NCBI GenBank assembly: GCA_019916065.1
Contig: CM034233.1
Location: 36,186,862 to 36,250,861 of the forward strand
Source: Vitellaria paradoxa
Lineage: Eukaryota; Streptophyta; Magnoliopsida; Ericales; Sapotaceae
DNA: 64,000 nucleotides
Reading direction: 5' to 3'
Shown: positions 10,676-22,558 of the stretch, piece after piece
Layout: every line of letters begins with the position of its first letter
Numbering within the stretch: the first letter of the stretch is position 1
Program-made: the position numbers and the translations under genes
The notes under the pieces: model-generated
Seen by the model: the letters and a program-made list of their open reading frames with translations, nothing else
Told to the model about the DNA's origin: nothing
Database searches by the model: none

Positions 10676-11416
10676 TCATGTTACCTTTATTCTTTGTGAT
10701 CCATTTTATGGAAATTGCCTCTTTCCCCTTGTATTCATTGTGAACATTGCTAGCGACTAGCGAGGTTTAGGTTGGGGGTGTGATTAATCATAAAAAATGA
10801 CAATTTAAGCATATTAAAACGTGATTAATCATGCATAATTAAAGGCTAAAATGAGATAAATATTTATGAATATTGTTTTTCTCCCATTTCAGGTACTTAC
10901 AAGAAATTTTGAATTATAAAGTACGAATTGAAGTAAAAAAGGAAGCAAAAGGGACAAATTGGTCATAGACTGTATGGACCCTTGTCCAAACAGCCCATCA
11001 TCTGTACTTTCGTTTGCTTGACAGAGAGCAAGGAACCTAAAATGGAGAAAAAAATGGCCAAGTGTGGATAGACCCTTCAGATGCTTGTTCAGACGGTGCC
11101 TTCATCCGGACCCTTGTCCGGATGACTCGATTTTAATTCTAAATTTTTTTAATGGCGTTGTTGTAATTTTTAGAAGTTGAATTTTTAATGGCATTTTTGT
11201 AATTTCAACAAAAGAGAACTATACATATATATAAGTTAGGGTTTTATGAGATGAGGGAGAGAAATATGCAGAAAGACATACATACATTACTTAGAAGAGA
11301 AGTAGGAGATTAGAGAGGAAATTTAAAAGTTTTCTTTATCTCTCCAAATCGGATTCAATTTCTTTTGTTAATTTCTTTGTAATCTTTATGCTTTAGAGTG
11401 GATCGAGGCAAAGGAT
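10676..11416 (+). mobile_element. LTR retrotransposon 3' end, truncated
   Basis: 10676-10780 ends in TTTAGGTTGGGGGTG, a polypurine-tract-like stretch. It is followed at 10781 by TGATTAATCA, which looks like an LTR start. The LTR-like part runs to about 11416 and holds a TATA-like ATATATATAAG at about 11225 and pyrimidine/purine-rich leader sequence. The right end is missing where gypsy integrase sequence begins. The start resembles the solo LTR at 13401 (TGATTACACT). The internal part abuts the broken 5.8S. It is probably from the Tat/Athila branch of Ty3/gypsy; the family call is tentative. Confidence 0.5.
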
Positions 11417-13395
11417 CATTAGCTACGAATCGAGCAACATCCTTCTCATTCCCTTCCACCAATACTGTTGTGCTAAATCCCGGTACATCTTTGTACTTCC
11501 GGGGTGAATGGCAAATTTTGAATTATGGAACTCATGCAATATCCCCTCTCGAAGGCCATCAGAATTTGGGACATACAACCTTCCACAATGCTATAATCTT
11601 TGATTAGAGCGAAGTGTCCATCTTTCTATAATCTCTCCAGACAAGATTTGAGCTACCAACTTCTCGCATTCTTTATCATGCTGTTGCACATCAATCACCT
11701 TAGCGAGTATTGTGAGAATTACCATCAGAGAACAGCTTGTCATTGTAGCATTCCCCTGATCAAATCTTATCCCAAATTCATTCACAGATTCCAGCATTTT
11801 CCATTCCCGTACTGCCAAATTCACCAATGTTGAATTTGATTTCCTACTGAGTGCATCTGCTACAACATTTGCCCTTCCTGGATGATACTGAAAGGTGAAA
11901 TTGAAATCCTCTAGATATTCCATCAAGCGTCATTGTCACTGGTATAGGTCTCGTTGGGTGAACAGATATTTCAGACTCTTGTGATCTAAAAAGACTTCAA
12001 ACTTTTCACCGTATAAATAATGCCTCCAAAGTTTCAATGCAAAAATAATTACGGCCAATTCTAGATCGTGGGTTGGAAGTTCTTCTCATGGTTTCTCAAT
12101 TGCTAAGACCCATAAGCGACTACATGGTCTAATTGCATTAGCACACAACCCAATCCTTCCCTTGAGGCATCACAGTATACTGTATATCCTGCCCCTCATT
12201 CTGGTATAATTAGAACTAGAGCTTGGGTCAATCTAGCCTTCAACTCTTGAAAAGCTCTTTCACATTTCTCATCCCAAACAAACTTGACATCCTTGCAGAT
12301 TAATCACGTCATGGGTGTAGCAATCCGAGAAAAATCCTTAATGAACCGTCGGTAGTACCCCGCCAAATTGAGGAAACTTCTTATCTCGAAGACTGTCTTC
12401 GGTTGCTCCTAGCTCATTACAGCTTTTACTTTTGTTGGGTCCACAACAACACCATCTGTTGAGACTATATATCCCAATAATGGTATCTTTGTTAGCCAAA
12501 ACTCACATTTCCTAGCCTTGGCATACAGTTTGTGATCTAATAAAGTTTGTAGGACGATACGAAGGTGTTATTCATGCTCCTGTTTATCCTTTGAATAAAT
12601 AAGTATGTTGTCAATAAAGACTACAACAAACTTATCCAGGTATGGACGGAAAACACGATTCATAAGATCCATGAATACTGCTGGTGCATTGGTGAGTCCA
12701 AAAGGCATAACCACAAACTCGTAGTGCCCATATCTCATACGGAAAGCTATCTCTGGAATGTCTTCCTCTCGGATACATAATTGATGGTATCCTAACCGAA
12801 GATCGATATTAGAGAAGAATAGTAAACCCCTCAATTGATTAAATAAATCATCTATACGTGGCAAGGGATATTTGTTCTTGATAGTGACTCTATTCAGCTT
12901 TCTATAATCAATACACAGCCGTAAACTTCCATCTTTCTTCTTTGCAAAAACAGCTGACGCTCCTAGCGGGAAACATTGGGTCGAATGAATCCTAGCTAGA
13001 GTAATTCTTCAAGTTGTATTTTTAATTCTTGAAGTTTTGCTGGTGCCATTCGGTAAGGGGCTACTGAAATTGGTGCAACCCCTGGCTATAGATCTATACG
13101 AAAATCTATTTCCCGCTGAGGTGGCAAACCTGGAAGCTCCTTGGGAAAAACATCTGGAAACTCATAAACTACTTGAGGGAGAGCAGTATGTGGAAGCTCC
13201 TCATTCAAAGTCAGATTGGCTAGCAAGTTATTTAATTTCTTATAACCTCAGGAATGTACTGGGGACATAATTGGATCTTTTCAGGAATCTCCTTGGATAC
13301 AGAATCGAGCTCCTGATGGAAGAATCACTGACACATGCTTCAAGTGGCAGTCAATAATTGCTTGGTGTAAAGACAACCAGTCCATTCCTAGAATG
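11417..13395 (-). pseudogene. Gypsy pol: reverse transcriptase, RNase H, integrase N-terminus
   Basis: Reverse transcriptase is clear at 12950-12568, with [44 protein letters not shown] and [17 protein letters not shown]. The catalytic box reads FIDN at about 12620 instead of FIDD, so a key aspartate is lost. The tether and RNase H region at about 12300-11850 includes VYCDASREGLGCVLMQ and then YLEDFNFTFQYHPGRANVVADALSRK (11926-11830). The N-terminal zinc-binding part of integrase follows at about 11560-11420, with HEFHNSKFAIHPGSTKMYRD. Several stops and frameshifts are present. The fragment ends at 11417 within the integrase. Confidence 0.85.
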
Positions 13396-13400
13396 ACATC

Positions 13401-15037
13401 TGATTACACTTGAAAAGTGTAATTACAAACTCTATATTTAGATACATTTTAATGCATTTGAATGGGTAAATTTAAAGTTTTGATATTATTTTGTAACTTA
13501 CAAGTTTTATCATTTTATTTGTAGGGAAATGAATGAGAAAAGCGAAGTTAATAGTATTGGAGAGGGCTTAGAAGACGAAGGAGGAGTTGTGGTTCAAGCT
13601 TCATCAAAGATGGTTTAGACCAACCCAAGGACTCAGAGCGAAAGAGAAAAAAAACTAGAGCAACTAGCATTCTGGGGTCCCCACCCCTCCTCAAAGGGTC
13701 CGGACCCCAGTGAGTGATCTGGAGGAAGAATGTATTCTGGGGTCCCCACCCCTCCTCAAAGGGTCCGGACCCCAGTGAGTGATCTGGAGGAAGAATGTAT
13801 TCTGGGGTCCCCACCCCTCCTCAAAGGGTCCAGACCCCAGCAAAGCCCTGGGCACGCGTTTTACTTCATTTTTCTAGGGTTTTTCTTAACCTATATATGT
13901 CACCTTTGTACGGCTGAGCAAGGGGACGCCTCTTTTTGATTACTACACTTTAGATTGAGAGTTAGATTAGGTTTTTGATTGATTTTAAAGTGATTTGTAC
14001 GCTTGGACGTGTGGATCTATAGAGGTTTTTGGAGTTTTTATCATTATCTTCGCGTTACTTGTTCATCTTTTCTTTTACATCCGAGTTATAGTGTAAGTTG
14101 CACTTTGATTCACTTCAATTTATTTCGATTTACTTCGTAATATAATGTTTTGCTTGTTTCGATTCCCTTTTTGCATGATGGAATGTTCTTTTATCGTTTT
14201 TGTGATGTTTACAGTAGTTATAACGTAAAACCCTAATCTTGATTTAATAAATCAAGAAAAGGTAGTTCACGAAAAGCCCTAAGGTGTTTGTAGTCCCTTC
14301 GCGAAGGTTGCGAAACCTCTTGCGAAAGGATCTACCTTTTACAAATCTATTTTTTTCTATTTCGAAAACATTCGAATACCAAAATTCTTAACCAAATCCG
14401 TGTGAGATCACTAGTATGAATTTTCGTAACCAATTGTCAAGTACTTTCGAATAGACTTAAAAATCAGCTTTTGATGAATTTTTTTGGCGTTTAAATGAAA
14501 AACTCTAGGAAACAAAGGTCTTTAACCATATCTGCTTGAGATCACTAGTACTGACCTTTGATTACAATGTTCTCAAAACCTTTCAAGTTAAACCCTAGTT
14601 TTCAAATAAACACACCCCAAGGCAAAGTAGTGAACTACCTGGACTTGACGCTGAATCAAGATCCTTATTATTATTGAATTGCAATCCAACTTAATTTTAG
14701 TTATAATAGAGTAATTTGAAGTTGAAATTATTTTTGATGAATTTGTTTTAACTTTTTGCCATCTAGTTAATTCGTTCTTAAATTCTGAATTTTCTATTTA
14801 CTTTAATTTTAAGTGGTTGAAATTGAAATTGTTCTTAATTTTATTAAACCCTAGAATTTAGTAACCTTGAACTTCAAACTTGATTCTTTTTAGTTTTAGA
14901 ATTCATTTCACATCCTAAAAACTAAAACACATTAGGCTCCCTGTGGAATTCGACCTCGGACTTATCGAGTTTTAAAACTACGATTGCCCTCTTGCACTTG
15001 AGAGGTAGAACCCTATTACATATTTTAGGGTCAGTCA
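13401..15037 (+). mobile_element. Solo LTR (1637 bp) in the gypsy protease
   Basis: The insert starts TGATTACACTTG, ends AGGGTCAGTCA, and is flanked by a perfect 5-bp duplication ACATC (13396-13400 and 15038-15042). A TATA-like CTATATATG lies near 13892. An ACTTATCGAGTTTTAAAAC stretch near its 3' end resembles the conserved 3' part of Tat/Athila LTRs. There is no internal region, so it is a solo LTR left by recombination. The orientation + is inferred from the TATA box and the TG...CA ends. Confidence 0.85.
13671..13840 (+). repeat. 65-bp tandem repeat in the solo LTR
   Basis: A 65-bp unit starting TCTGGGGTCC recurs at 13671, 13736 and 13801, the last copy partial. Each unit contains the near-palindromic CCTCAAAGGGTCCGGACCCC. 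The copies are almost identical, so the amplification is recent or homogenised. Confidence 0.9.
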
Positions 15038-15261
15038 ACATCATAGGTGTTCATATCCAACCAGATAAGATCACATTCTACTATGATCTCCCCGAATTGA
15101 ATTGCACAAGATCTAGTGAGGTTATTTCCTACAGTGTTATTACCCAGAGGGGAATCAATGGCTAAGGTTCCACTCAATTCCTCTAGTATTAATTTCAATG
15201 AACATGCACATTTGGATGATATAAAGGAATGCGAAGCGCCAGTATCAACCAGGATTACCAC
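15038..15261 (-). pseudogene. Gypsy aspartic protease, 5' part
   Basis: The minus-strand frame has the protease active site VDTGASHSFIS at about 15250-15215, followed by a plausible protease body. It is interrupted at 15038 by the solo LTR. The frame continues on the far side at 13400-13300, where LGMDWLSLHQAIIDC is encoded. Removing the LTR and one copy of its 5-bp duplication rejoins the frame exactly. Confidence 0.85.
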
Positions 15262-15492
15262 CTAAGTACTAAAGAGTAATGAGGTAACCTGAATAACTAT
15301 GTTCTCTGGTACCACTGTAATGGGTTCTGGTTCACTATGAAAGGATCGTGGTTCATATCGTAAGAAGTTCCTTATGTCATCGTCCTGCCTCCTTGCTGGC
15401 GGTACCACTGGTGCTGCTCCTACTACAACTGTTGCTGACATCGCCGCTGGTGCTTGTGGATTCATCTGTATAAATTGAGCCATAACTGTCAC
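15262..15492 (-). pseudogene. Gypsy gag N-terminal fragment
   Basis: The minus-strand frame is alanine/proline-rich and ends in RNFLRYEPRSFHSEPEP, typical of the region before the retrotransposon gag domain in plant gypsy elements. The rest of gag and its zinc knuckle are missing. The protease begins immediately beyond, so an internal deletion has removed most of gag. Confidence 0.65.
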
Positions 15493-15738
15493 TATGTCTC
15501 GGATAGCTTAAGCTATCTCATTGTTAATGTTGTTGGTGGTCGCAGATTGTTCATTTGTTGGTGGTGATTGCACCCCATTTCCACTATTGTTTTGGGGTCA
15601 TCCACGGCGTCTTCTGGCGTTTTTCATTCTATATAAGATTGACGAGTTGGTTAGGTAATTACACATAATATATACATAAATACACGTAGCAAATATAAGT
15701 GTACCCAATCCCCACTACCCCTAAGTAAATCGTAAACC

Positions 15739-15758
15739 TATGGCTCTGACACCAAGCT
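15739..15758 (-). other. Primer-binding site of the gypsy element
   Basis: On the minus strand TTGGTGTCAGAGCCATAGG lies just inside the LTR edge. It matches the initiator-Met tRNA primer site of plant retrotransposons (TGGTATCAGAGCC) with one mismatch. It fixes the orientation and the LTR boundary near 15760. Confidence 0.75.
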
Positions 15759-15759
15759 A

Positions 15760-18700
15760 TCGCGACTCAGATTTTCATAACCTGAATACCTAAGGGTGAC
15801 TTGGGATTATTTATTTAGGTATAAAAATAAGATGATAATAACACGCAGTCACACCCCAAATTTTCCTTCAAACTGGGGTTGACTCGCAATAAAAATTTAA
15901 GGTATTCAAAATTCCTAGTTTATCCCAACCAATATTTATAAACCATTAGGTTAAATCATTTGGTAGGGTTCAACCTCAGAGTACAAAATAAAGATAGAGA
16001 TAGTATTATAGAGCCATCTAAGCGTCCCAACCATTCGATTAACATTATATATCAAATAAAAGTAAACTAGGTCTAAACTTAATGATTACAATCATCCAAC
16101 AATTATTATTATAGACCACAATAATAAATAAAGTCTTCCAGTGCTGCGCAAGAAAAAAAAATAGATAACTCTTCTGGTGGAATATTTAAGAGAAATTAAT
16201 CTCTTTCTAGCTCATCTTCAGTATCCATATGCTTAATATCCTAAAAAAAATTCCCACAAAGGGGTGAGCTACTAAAGCCTAGTAATCAGAATCTCCTAGG
16301 TGCCTATATGCAATGGTCGTAATGCTACACTATATTAGGTGACCCAATACAATGAATGTGATTAGGTGGCATACTGTTCATACAACAATTAATTCAATAG
16401 ATCCCAGCTGACTAATGTAAATTATACTTACAACGGTTCGATGAAACCGTCACTGCAACTATTATTTTACTTACATGTAAAATAGTTTAATATTGATATG
16501 TATACCACAATGAAATCGGTGTCGCAGTGGTGGGGATCTCAGATTCAAATCTTCAAGGTCTCGGGATCAAACCTTATAGCGATACAGGTTTCGTATATAT
16601 ATATTTTTTCTACATCTTTTTATAAATATTCATCTAAATGAATTAAATATAATCAAATAATTCCAACACATCATTCATACATAAGTAAAAGAGGGTGCCA
16701 GTCATAGTAAAATTTGATAAAGAGGTTTAATCTAAATCCTCCTAGGGTAATCATACTCCTATTCTCCTCTGCCCCCTGCCTTGGGAACTAGTGACTTTAC
16801 GGGCCTAGTATTCAATGCATTCCGACGGTGTCACCCACCAAAAACCTAGCCATCGCGACCGGCTACCTAACTGGCCAGGTTAGAAGGAAGCAGCTCTCAA
16901 ATAAAATGTATATGTTCCCATCTCCATCTAAAAGGCCATTTCTACCTACCCATCACCCCATTGCCAAAAATAACTTTAGCACCAAGTGCCTTAATTTCTT
17001 CTCACCCTTTTACATTCCCAAGGGTACCTTGTATGAAAATAAAACATTTTTAATAACAACCAGCAATGTTCCTGGGTGATGAATCATAAGTGAGATTATT
17101 CAGTCATATGCAGTATATTTTTAAGTACTTTATCTAAATCCATAATTGTATAATAATTCCTAATAAATCAAAGATTTAACATAATCACCAATATTATTAT
17201 CACAAAGGTAAGTACTACATGTAAATTAACAAATAGCAAGTAGCTAAAAATAATTTAGAATTCGAATTAGTATTTTGGTTAATTATTTTGATAAGTTTGC
17301 CATACTACCTTTGATAAGAATAAAATTATTTGTAATGGTATATTAATTAAGCTGAGGTTGGCAACTTAGTGGGCGGGTGACCCAAATTGTGATTTGAAGT
17401 CGCAAGTTCGAACCTCATTAGCTGCGATCTTGGTTTTTGCCTCTTTTTCCTTTTTATTTTATTAATTTATGGAATATAAAGATAATAAATAACTCTTTGG
17501 ACTTATATTTAATTTTAGAAAAATTTATAAGTTTTATTTTATTCTCATTTGGATAGTATAGTACATCAGTTGAACAATTAAGCCAATGTGAGATTACAAA
17601 GCTAATTCATTCTAAACTTTTGATTTGGCAGGAGAATAATATTATTCAAAATAATTTGAATAAATTTCCAATCATCATCTTATTCATAACCAAACTCTTA
17701 TCATAGGTTTTCGTCTTCAAGATATCCACAAATGTCCATAGAATTATTCCAATGTTTAGGAAGGTATTAAATATGTTTCATTAAATTCACCTAATCATAA
17801 AAATATAGTTATATAACTTGCTAGGTTGACAAAACAATGCCTAAAAAATTAATTAAAATAAATCAAAATTCATTTGAGGTAGACCAAATGAGGAAAGAAT
17901 AAGTCCATTGTTTCATTTGGGCATTTTATGAAATATTTGGTTCTACTTAGCCATTTTAGTTTGAATAAGTCATCCAACTATCCATGATGAAACTGATTGT
18001 CTAAGTCAGTTATCATAAATATTAGAGTGTCAAATAATATATAATATCCAGTTTAAAAGAATTTCATATCAATTGGAAGATAACTAAGTAGTCTCAACTT
18101 AACAGTCCACTTCAGTAATTCATCAAATAGTATAAATGTTTTACTATATTAGGCCTTGTGAACAAAATTACACATAAATAGAAATTATTAACATAATTAT
18201 AACTAACAGAAGGTAATTGGAAATTTAAATAAATCTTCAAACATAAAATTCTAAAAAAATCCAAACAAGCATCAATTAAAGGCTAAGCAGAGATAGCAGC
18301 TTAAAAGAAAATTCATATAAAATAGAGCAGAACTCCGATATCTATAAACTTTATATCTATAGAAACTAGACTTTAGGACCCACAACTTTTATGTTTTACA
18401 TTTTTTAAAATTCTAAAGTCTAAAGGTTCAAAAATATCCTTGAATTTAGTTTGTTCAGAAGATACAATTTTACACGTGTTCAGTATTTTGGACATAACTT
18501 TTGACTCACAAATTAGATTGATGCAAATCTTTTTGAGTTGGAAAGAAAACTTAAAGGGCTACAACTTTTATGTTTTAGCCAAGCCTAATTCTAGCATTTT
18601 AGGGGTCAGAAGCACATCAGAATTTACAAACAGAGAGCTATTAACATGTTGAGCTACATCAGTCAAAGTTTCGACTTCCCTACGCCCAAGATGCGGGTAT

Positions 18701-19815
18701 TTTTTTTTCTTTCATTAAGACATCCAGCTCTATCACTATAAGTATATATGAATACTAACCAACCAAGAATGCAAACTCAAACCTGTAATATATAAATTCA
18801 ATATTACAAGTTATGAAGATAACTAACTAAAAATTTTATCACAATCAAGTTTCATACTTTAAACCCAGAAAATGCTTCAACTTCAAATTATTCTACACAT
18901 GTTCATTCTAGTTCAAATTGAAGGTATCAAACACACTCTAGAAGGTTCGTCATCCTACCTCAATGAAGATATTGGTGACCAAGTCTAAGAAGGAAAAGGA
19001 GTTGAGCTTTGAACACCAACCCAATTGGAAAGTTCCAAGCCTTTCTTCTTTCTCCAAGCAACACCGAAACTCCGACCACACTAGATAATAATTTTTTTCT
19101 TTGAAAGCACACAAATAATTTATAAGAAGTCATAGGAGTGTAGAGAAAGTGTCGGTAGAGAAAATAACATCCACTTCCCATGCTTCAAAGCCACTAAAGT
19201 ATGATCATGCATATACAATAGGTAGCATGATCCAAGAATCATGCTTTGCTTTTCGACTATCTAACCAAATTATTTAAGAGAGGTATTGGAGGATGGATGG
19301 AGATGTACAAAATGGGTGGCATGATCCGAGAATCATGCTAGCTTTTTTTGACTAATTAAACAAATAATTTAAGAGGTGCCTTAAAGTCTTTAATGTAGGG
19401 TCTTTTTTTTGACTAATTAACCAAATAATTTGAGAGATTGTGACAGATGTATGGAAGAATGGATAGAAGAAAATGAAGTTTGCCAGGATATAATTGAGAG
19501 TTACTATTCATGAGTCAACTCAGTGAGTGATAGAGTGAGTTGAAGTGAGTTGAGGTGAGTCAAAGAAAGGGTTGACCCATGGGATAATGGGCTTGGGTTG
19601 AACCAAATAGATAATTGGGCTAGGAATTGTTTGGATAAAAGTTTAGAATTTCTACATTAAACTCTCACATAAGGTGAAATTAAATCCGAAAATCTTTCCA
19701 ACTAATTTTGTCATTCCAAAAATTTTCAAATCCTCAATTTTCTAGATTTTTACTTTAATAAATATTACCACCACACTTGAGCAAAGTAATCAAGAGAAAA
19801 AAAAATTCAGGTTAT
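15760..19815 (-). repeat. Long LTR-like region of the gypsy element
   Basis: The left edge abuts the primer-binding site. The right edge at 19801-19815 reads on the minus strand TGTAATAACCTGAATTTTT, a typical LTR start. The span of about 4.05 kb is long for an LTR and may contain further insertions; tRNA-like sequence near 16500-16590 and 17351-17435 supports this. The segment around 16250-16330 (GGGGTGAGCTACTAAAGCCTAGTAA on the plus strand) resembles plant gypsy LTRs. No coding sequence is seen. The outer boundary is less certain than the inner one. Confidence 0.5.
17351..17435 (+). mobile_element. Possible tRNA-derived SINE head
   Basis: The segment has an A-box-like GGTTGGCAACTTAGTGGG at about 17357 and a B-box-like AAGTTCGAACCTC at about 17403, spaced as in tRNA-derived SINEs. 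No tRNA acceptor pairing or cloverleaf is evident. No clear duplication was found at the ends. Confidence 0.35.
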
Positions 19816-20238
19816 TACACTATGTTTCCCCAAGTATTCTAGTAATTGGATTTAATTTCTCTAAATTAACACACCTCGTGTTAGTTTTGCCTATATGCAT
19901 ATAGGTAGAACACATTCACCCTCAAATTGATCCATTGCATGTTAATTGAATGGTTCACCCTTGGTCCTTAGTCTCTTTAATTTCATAGTTTTTAGTTCAC
20001 TTCGCATTGGATTTAATTGTAGCCTCCTATGTGTTTGACAAAATGCCTAGGTAAGTTTTATTTTTAAAATTCAAATTAATTTTCTTTAATTTTAATTTTA
20101 ATTGTGTGACACTTACTAAATAAGAGAATAAGGATTGTGAGTTAACGCCTCTCGTTGTGGGTACGACTAGTACTTCATCATTTTTATAAATTTAAATTGC
20201 TATATCAATCACCATGCACTTGGGGTGTGACAACATTG
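19816..20238 (+). other. LTR-like fragment before the integrase remnant
   Basis: The sequence is non-coding. GTTGTGGGTACGACTAGTACTTC at about 20153-20175 resembles the conserved 3' part of Athila/Tat LTRs, and ACTTGGGGTGTGACAAC precedes the integrase remnant. It is probably a leftover LTR joined to pol by internal deletion. Confidence 0.35.
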
Positions 20239-21085
20239 CGGCATCGATTTTGTGGGACCTTTTCCTATTTCCTTCGGATTCGAGTCCATCTTTGTGGTTG
20301 TCAACCATGTACACAAATGGGCTGAAGTAGTTGCCGCACACACCAAATCACAACATAGTGCTTAAATTCCTTTATGAAAACATTTTCTCCCACGTTGGAG
20401 TCCTTCTCACAATTATCAGTGATGGCGCTAAGCATTTCTGTAACAAACCAATGGGGATGCTTGTGCATAAATATGGAGTGGTTCATTAAAGTAGGCATAC
20501 CCTATCACCCTCAAAAAAGTAGGTAGAGCTTCCTAATAGAGAGACCAAGTAGGTCCTAGAAAGGACGATTAATCCAAACCATAAAGACTAGTTGTTATGC
20601 TTGATTGACTCTCTATGGGCTTATCTAACCACGTATAGAACAACATTAGGGATGTCATCAAGCAGACTTGTTTACGGTAGGTTATGTCATCTACCAGTCG
20701 AGATGGAACATAAGTCCTGTTAGGCTTTAAAATAGTTCATTACTAGCATTGATGAGGCAATGCTGCACCATAAACTACAGTTAGTAAAAATAAATGAGCT
20801 TAGAAATGATGCATTCAAAAATAAGAGGATATCCAGGGATAGAATGAAGCAACTTCACAACCAACAAATCGTATGACAAGTTTTTCAAAAAGGACGGAAA
20901 GTGTTACTTTATAGGTCACAACTTCATTTATTCTTAGGGAAACTTTTGTCTAAGTGGGTTCGTAACATATCTGAATATGGAGCTATAGAAATTGAAAATC
21001 CCAAGAGTAAAAATTGCTTCAAAGTGAATGGACATCACTTGAAGCCATACATGGGTAATTTCTTCAGCTTGGTCGAATCTTAAGA
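20239..21085 (+). pseudogene. Integrase remnant of an Athila/Tat-type Ty3/gypsy element
   Basis: Conceptual translation gives an integrase core with GIDFVGPFPISFGF.SIFVVVNHVHKWAE near the start, DGAKHFCNKPMGMLVHKYGV at about 20420-20490 and then YHPQ-like sequence. The C-terminal part at 20901-21083 reads LHLFLGKLLSKWV, YGAIEIENPKSKNCFKVNGHHLKPYMG, the distinctive end of Athila-lineage integrases. The reading frame has many stops and shifts. The enzyme would join element cDNA to host DNA; this copy cannot be functional. Confidence 0.8.
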
Positions 21086-21836
21086 TCTCCAGGACCCCCT
21101 ATCTTTTGATTAGAAATCACACAATCTTTCACATGGTGTTGTACCTTACTTTATTTCCACCATAATTAGGTCTGTTAGTCTTTTTCTTTTTTGTTTTTTC
21201 TCAAAAAGCTAAATTTCTTCTCCACCGTTCAAATGCCAAAAACAATACCTAATCTCCCAGATTTCTCCTCTATCGTCTGAATGCCGCAACTCGAGCCAAT
21301 TGGACATGGCATTCAGAACGAAAATTTAAATCCCTATTTAAGTTTCAAAGTCACTTTTCTAGCAAGCCATTCCAATTTCTCTCAAATCCTCCTCTAAGCA
21401 TCCAAGCAAGAAATTAAAGGTTTTTTGTTCAAAGATTGGTTCAAAAAGAGTTGGATGTAAAGCCATTGAAGTGAAACCTTAAAATCCTGAATTCCAATTT
21501 CACCATCATCTCTTACAATTTAAGGTGAGCTCTTTCTTCAATTTCTTAACTACGCTGATGCGTTTATGTGGTCTTGCACTAAATTTATGCTTATCTTAAT
21601 AATTTGCGTTGAATTTTACAATTTAGAGCAATTTAGTTTGGGCCACCATTGTTGTGTGGAATTGGGGCTCTTGTTGCTAAATTGTAAAATTGGGGATGGA
21701 CGAAATTTTATGTGAACTTTTTTCTTACAATCTTATTATGTAGGTATAATGTTGACCCCAAATGACTTCACTAAGTTATTTGACCTCTCACACCCTAGAA
21801 ACCTGGAGTTTGCTTACCCTTCTGTTGGTTCACCAA
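21086..21836 (+). other. Non-coding region downstream of the integrase
   Basis: There is no coding sequence. It continues the Athila/Tat-like element after pol and is pyrimidine-rich at 21180-21260. The hAT-type MITE interrupts it at 21837. Confidence 0.4.
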
Positions 21837-22550
21837 TAGGAATGTCAAAATTACTCGTACCCATTAGGTACCTGCTTTACCTACCCCATTTGGGGAGGGC
21901 ATAGAGACACCAATAACGAGGATGAAGACGGGTCTAAAGGCTTTAAAGTGCTCCCCGAATGGGGACAAGGATAGGTATAACAGTCTCCACCTCACCCCGT
22001 ACCTATTTAAATATAAATTTATATATTTTATTTTAATATTATATATATAAATACCTTTAGGGCTTGATCCCCTACTCTTCAAAAACTCAAAACTCAAGCA
22101 AAAAATCCTCCTTGAAATTTCTAGTAATGATTCTAGGTATAGCAGTAGTTAAGAGAACTTGAATCATCAAAAAGCTAAATAAGAAGTTGGAGAAGGAATT
22201 CGAGGCAAAACTTCAAGTACTAGGCACAATTAACCATTTAATATAGTGAAACCTTAGTGTTACATTTCTAGTGTAAATTTTTTGGTATTTAAGTTGGAAT
22301 TTTTTTTCCAATGTGAATTTTCAATTGAAACTTCTGAGTCTTCTTCAATATATTTTTGAAAAGAAAAATTATAATTTTCTATTTTATTATGATTAGTAAG
22401 CAAACGAGGACAGGGACGGGTAATCCGTTACTTAGAGAGGATGAGTATGGAGGAGACTTTCATCCCCGAGAACAGGTACTATTATTGCTAATTGGGGACG
22501 GAGACGGGTAATGCAATCCCCTCCCCATACCCACCCCGTTGACATCCCTA
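21837..22550. mobile_element. hAT-type MITE (714 bp)
   Basis: The termini are imperfect inverted repeats: TAGGAATGTCAA on the left and TTGACATCCCTA on the right, with complementary GTACCCATTAGG...ACCCC-rich and GGGGACGG-rich subterminal sequence. An 8-bp duplication flanks it (TTCACCAA at 21829-21836, TTCAACAA at 22551-22558, one mismatch). Eight-base duplications and TAGGGATGTCAA-type ends are typical of hAT elements. No transposase is encoded, so it is non-autonomous. Confidence 0.8.
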
Positions 22551-22558
22551 TTCAACAA

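Larger units (their letters stand above)
11417..19815 (-). mobile_element. Ty3/gypsy retrotransposon, truncated, with solo LTR inside
   Basis: Read on the minus strand the order is a long 5' LTR (19815-15760), primer-binding site (about 15757-15739), leader, gag N-terminus, protease, reverse transcriptase, RNase H and the start of integrase, which stops at 11417. Most of gag is deleted between about 15262 and 15300. The protease is split by the solo LTR at 13401-15037. The 3' integrase and 3' LTR are missing. The order PR-RT-RH-INT defines Ty3/gypsy. It looks like a chromovirus/Del type but the lineage is not certain. Confidence 0.8.

Noticed and set aside
17351..17435. A tRNA gene
   Set aside because: A- and B-box-like motifs are present but no cloverleaf, anticodon arm or acceptor pairing could be made. 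A SINE head fits better.
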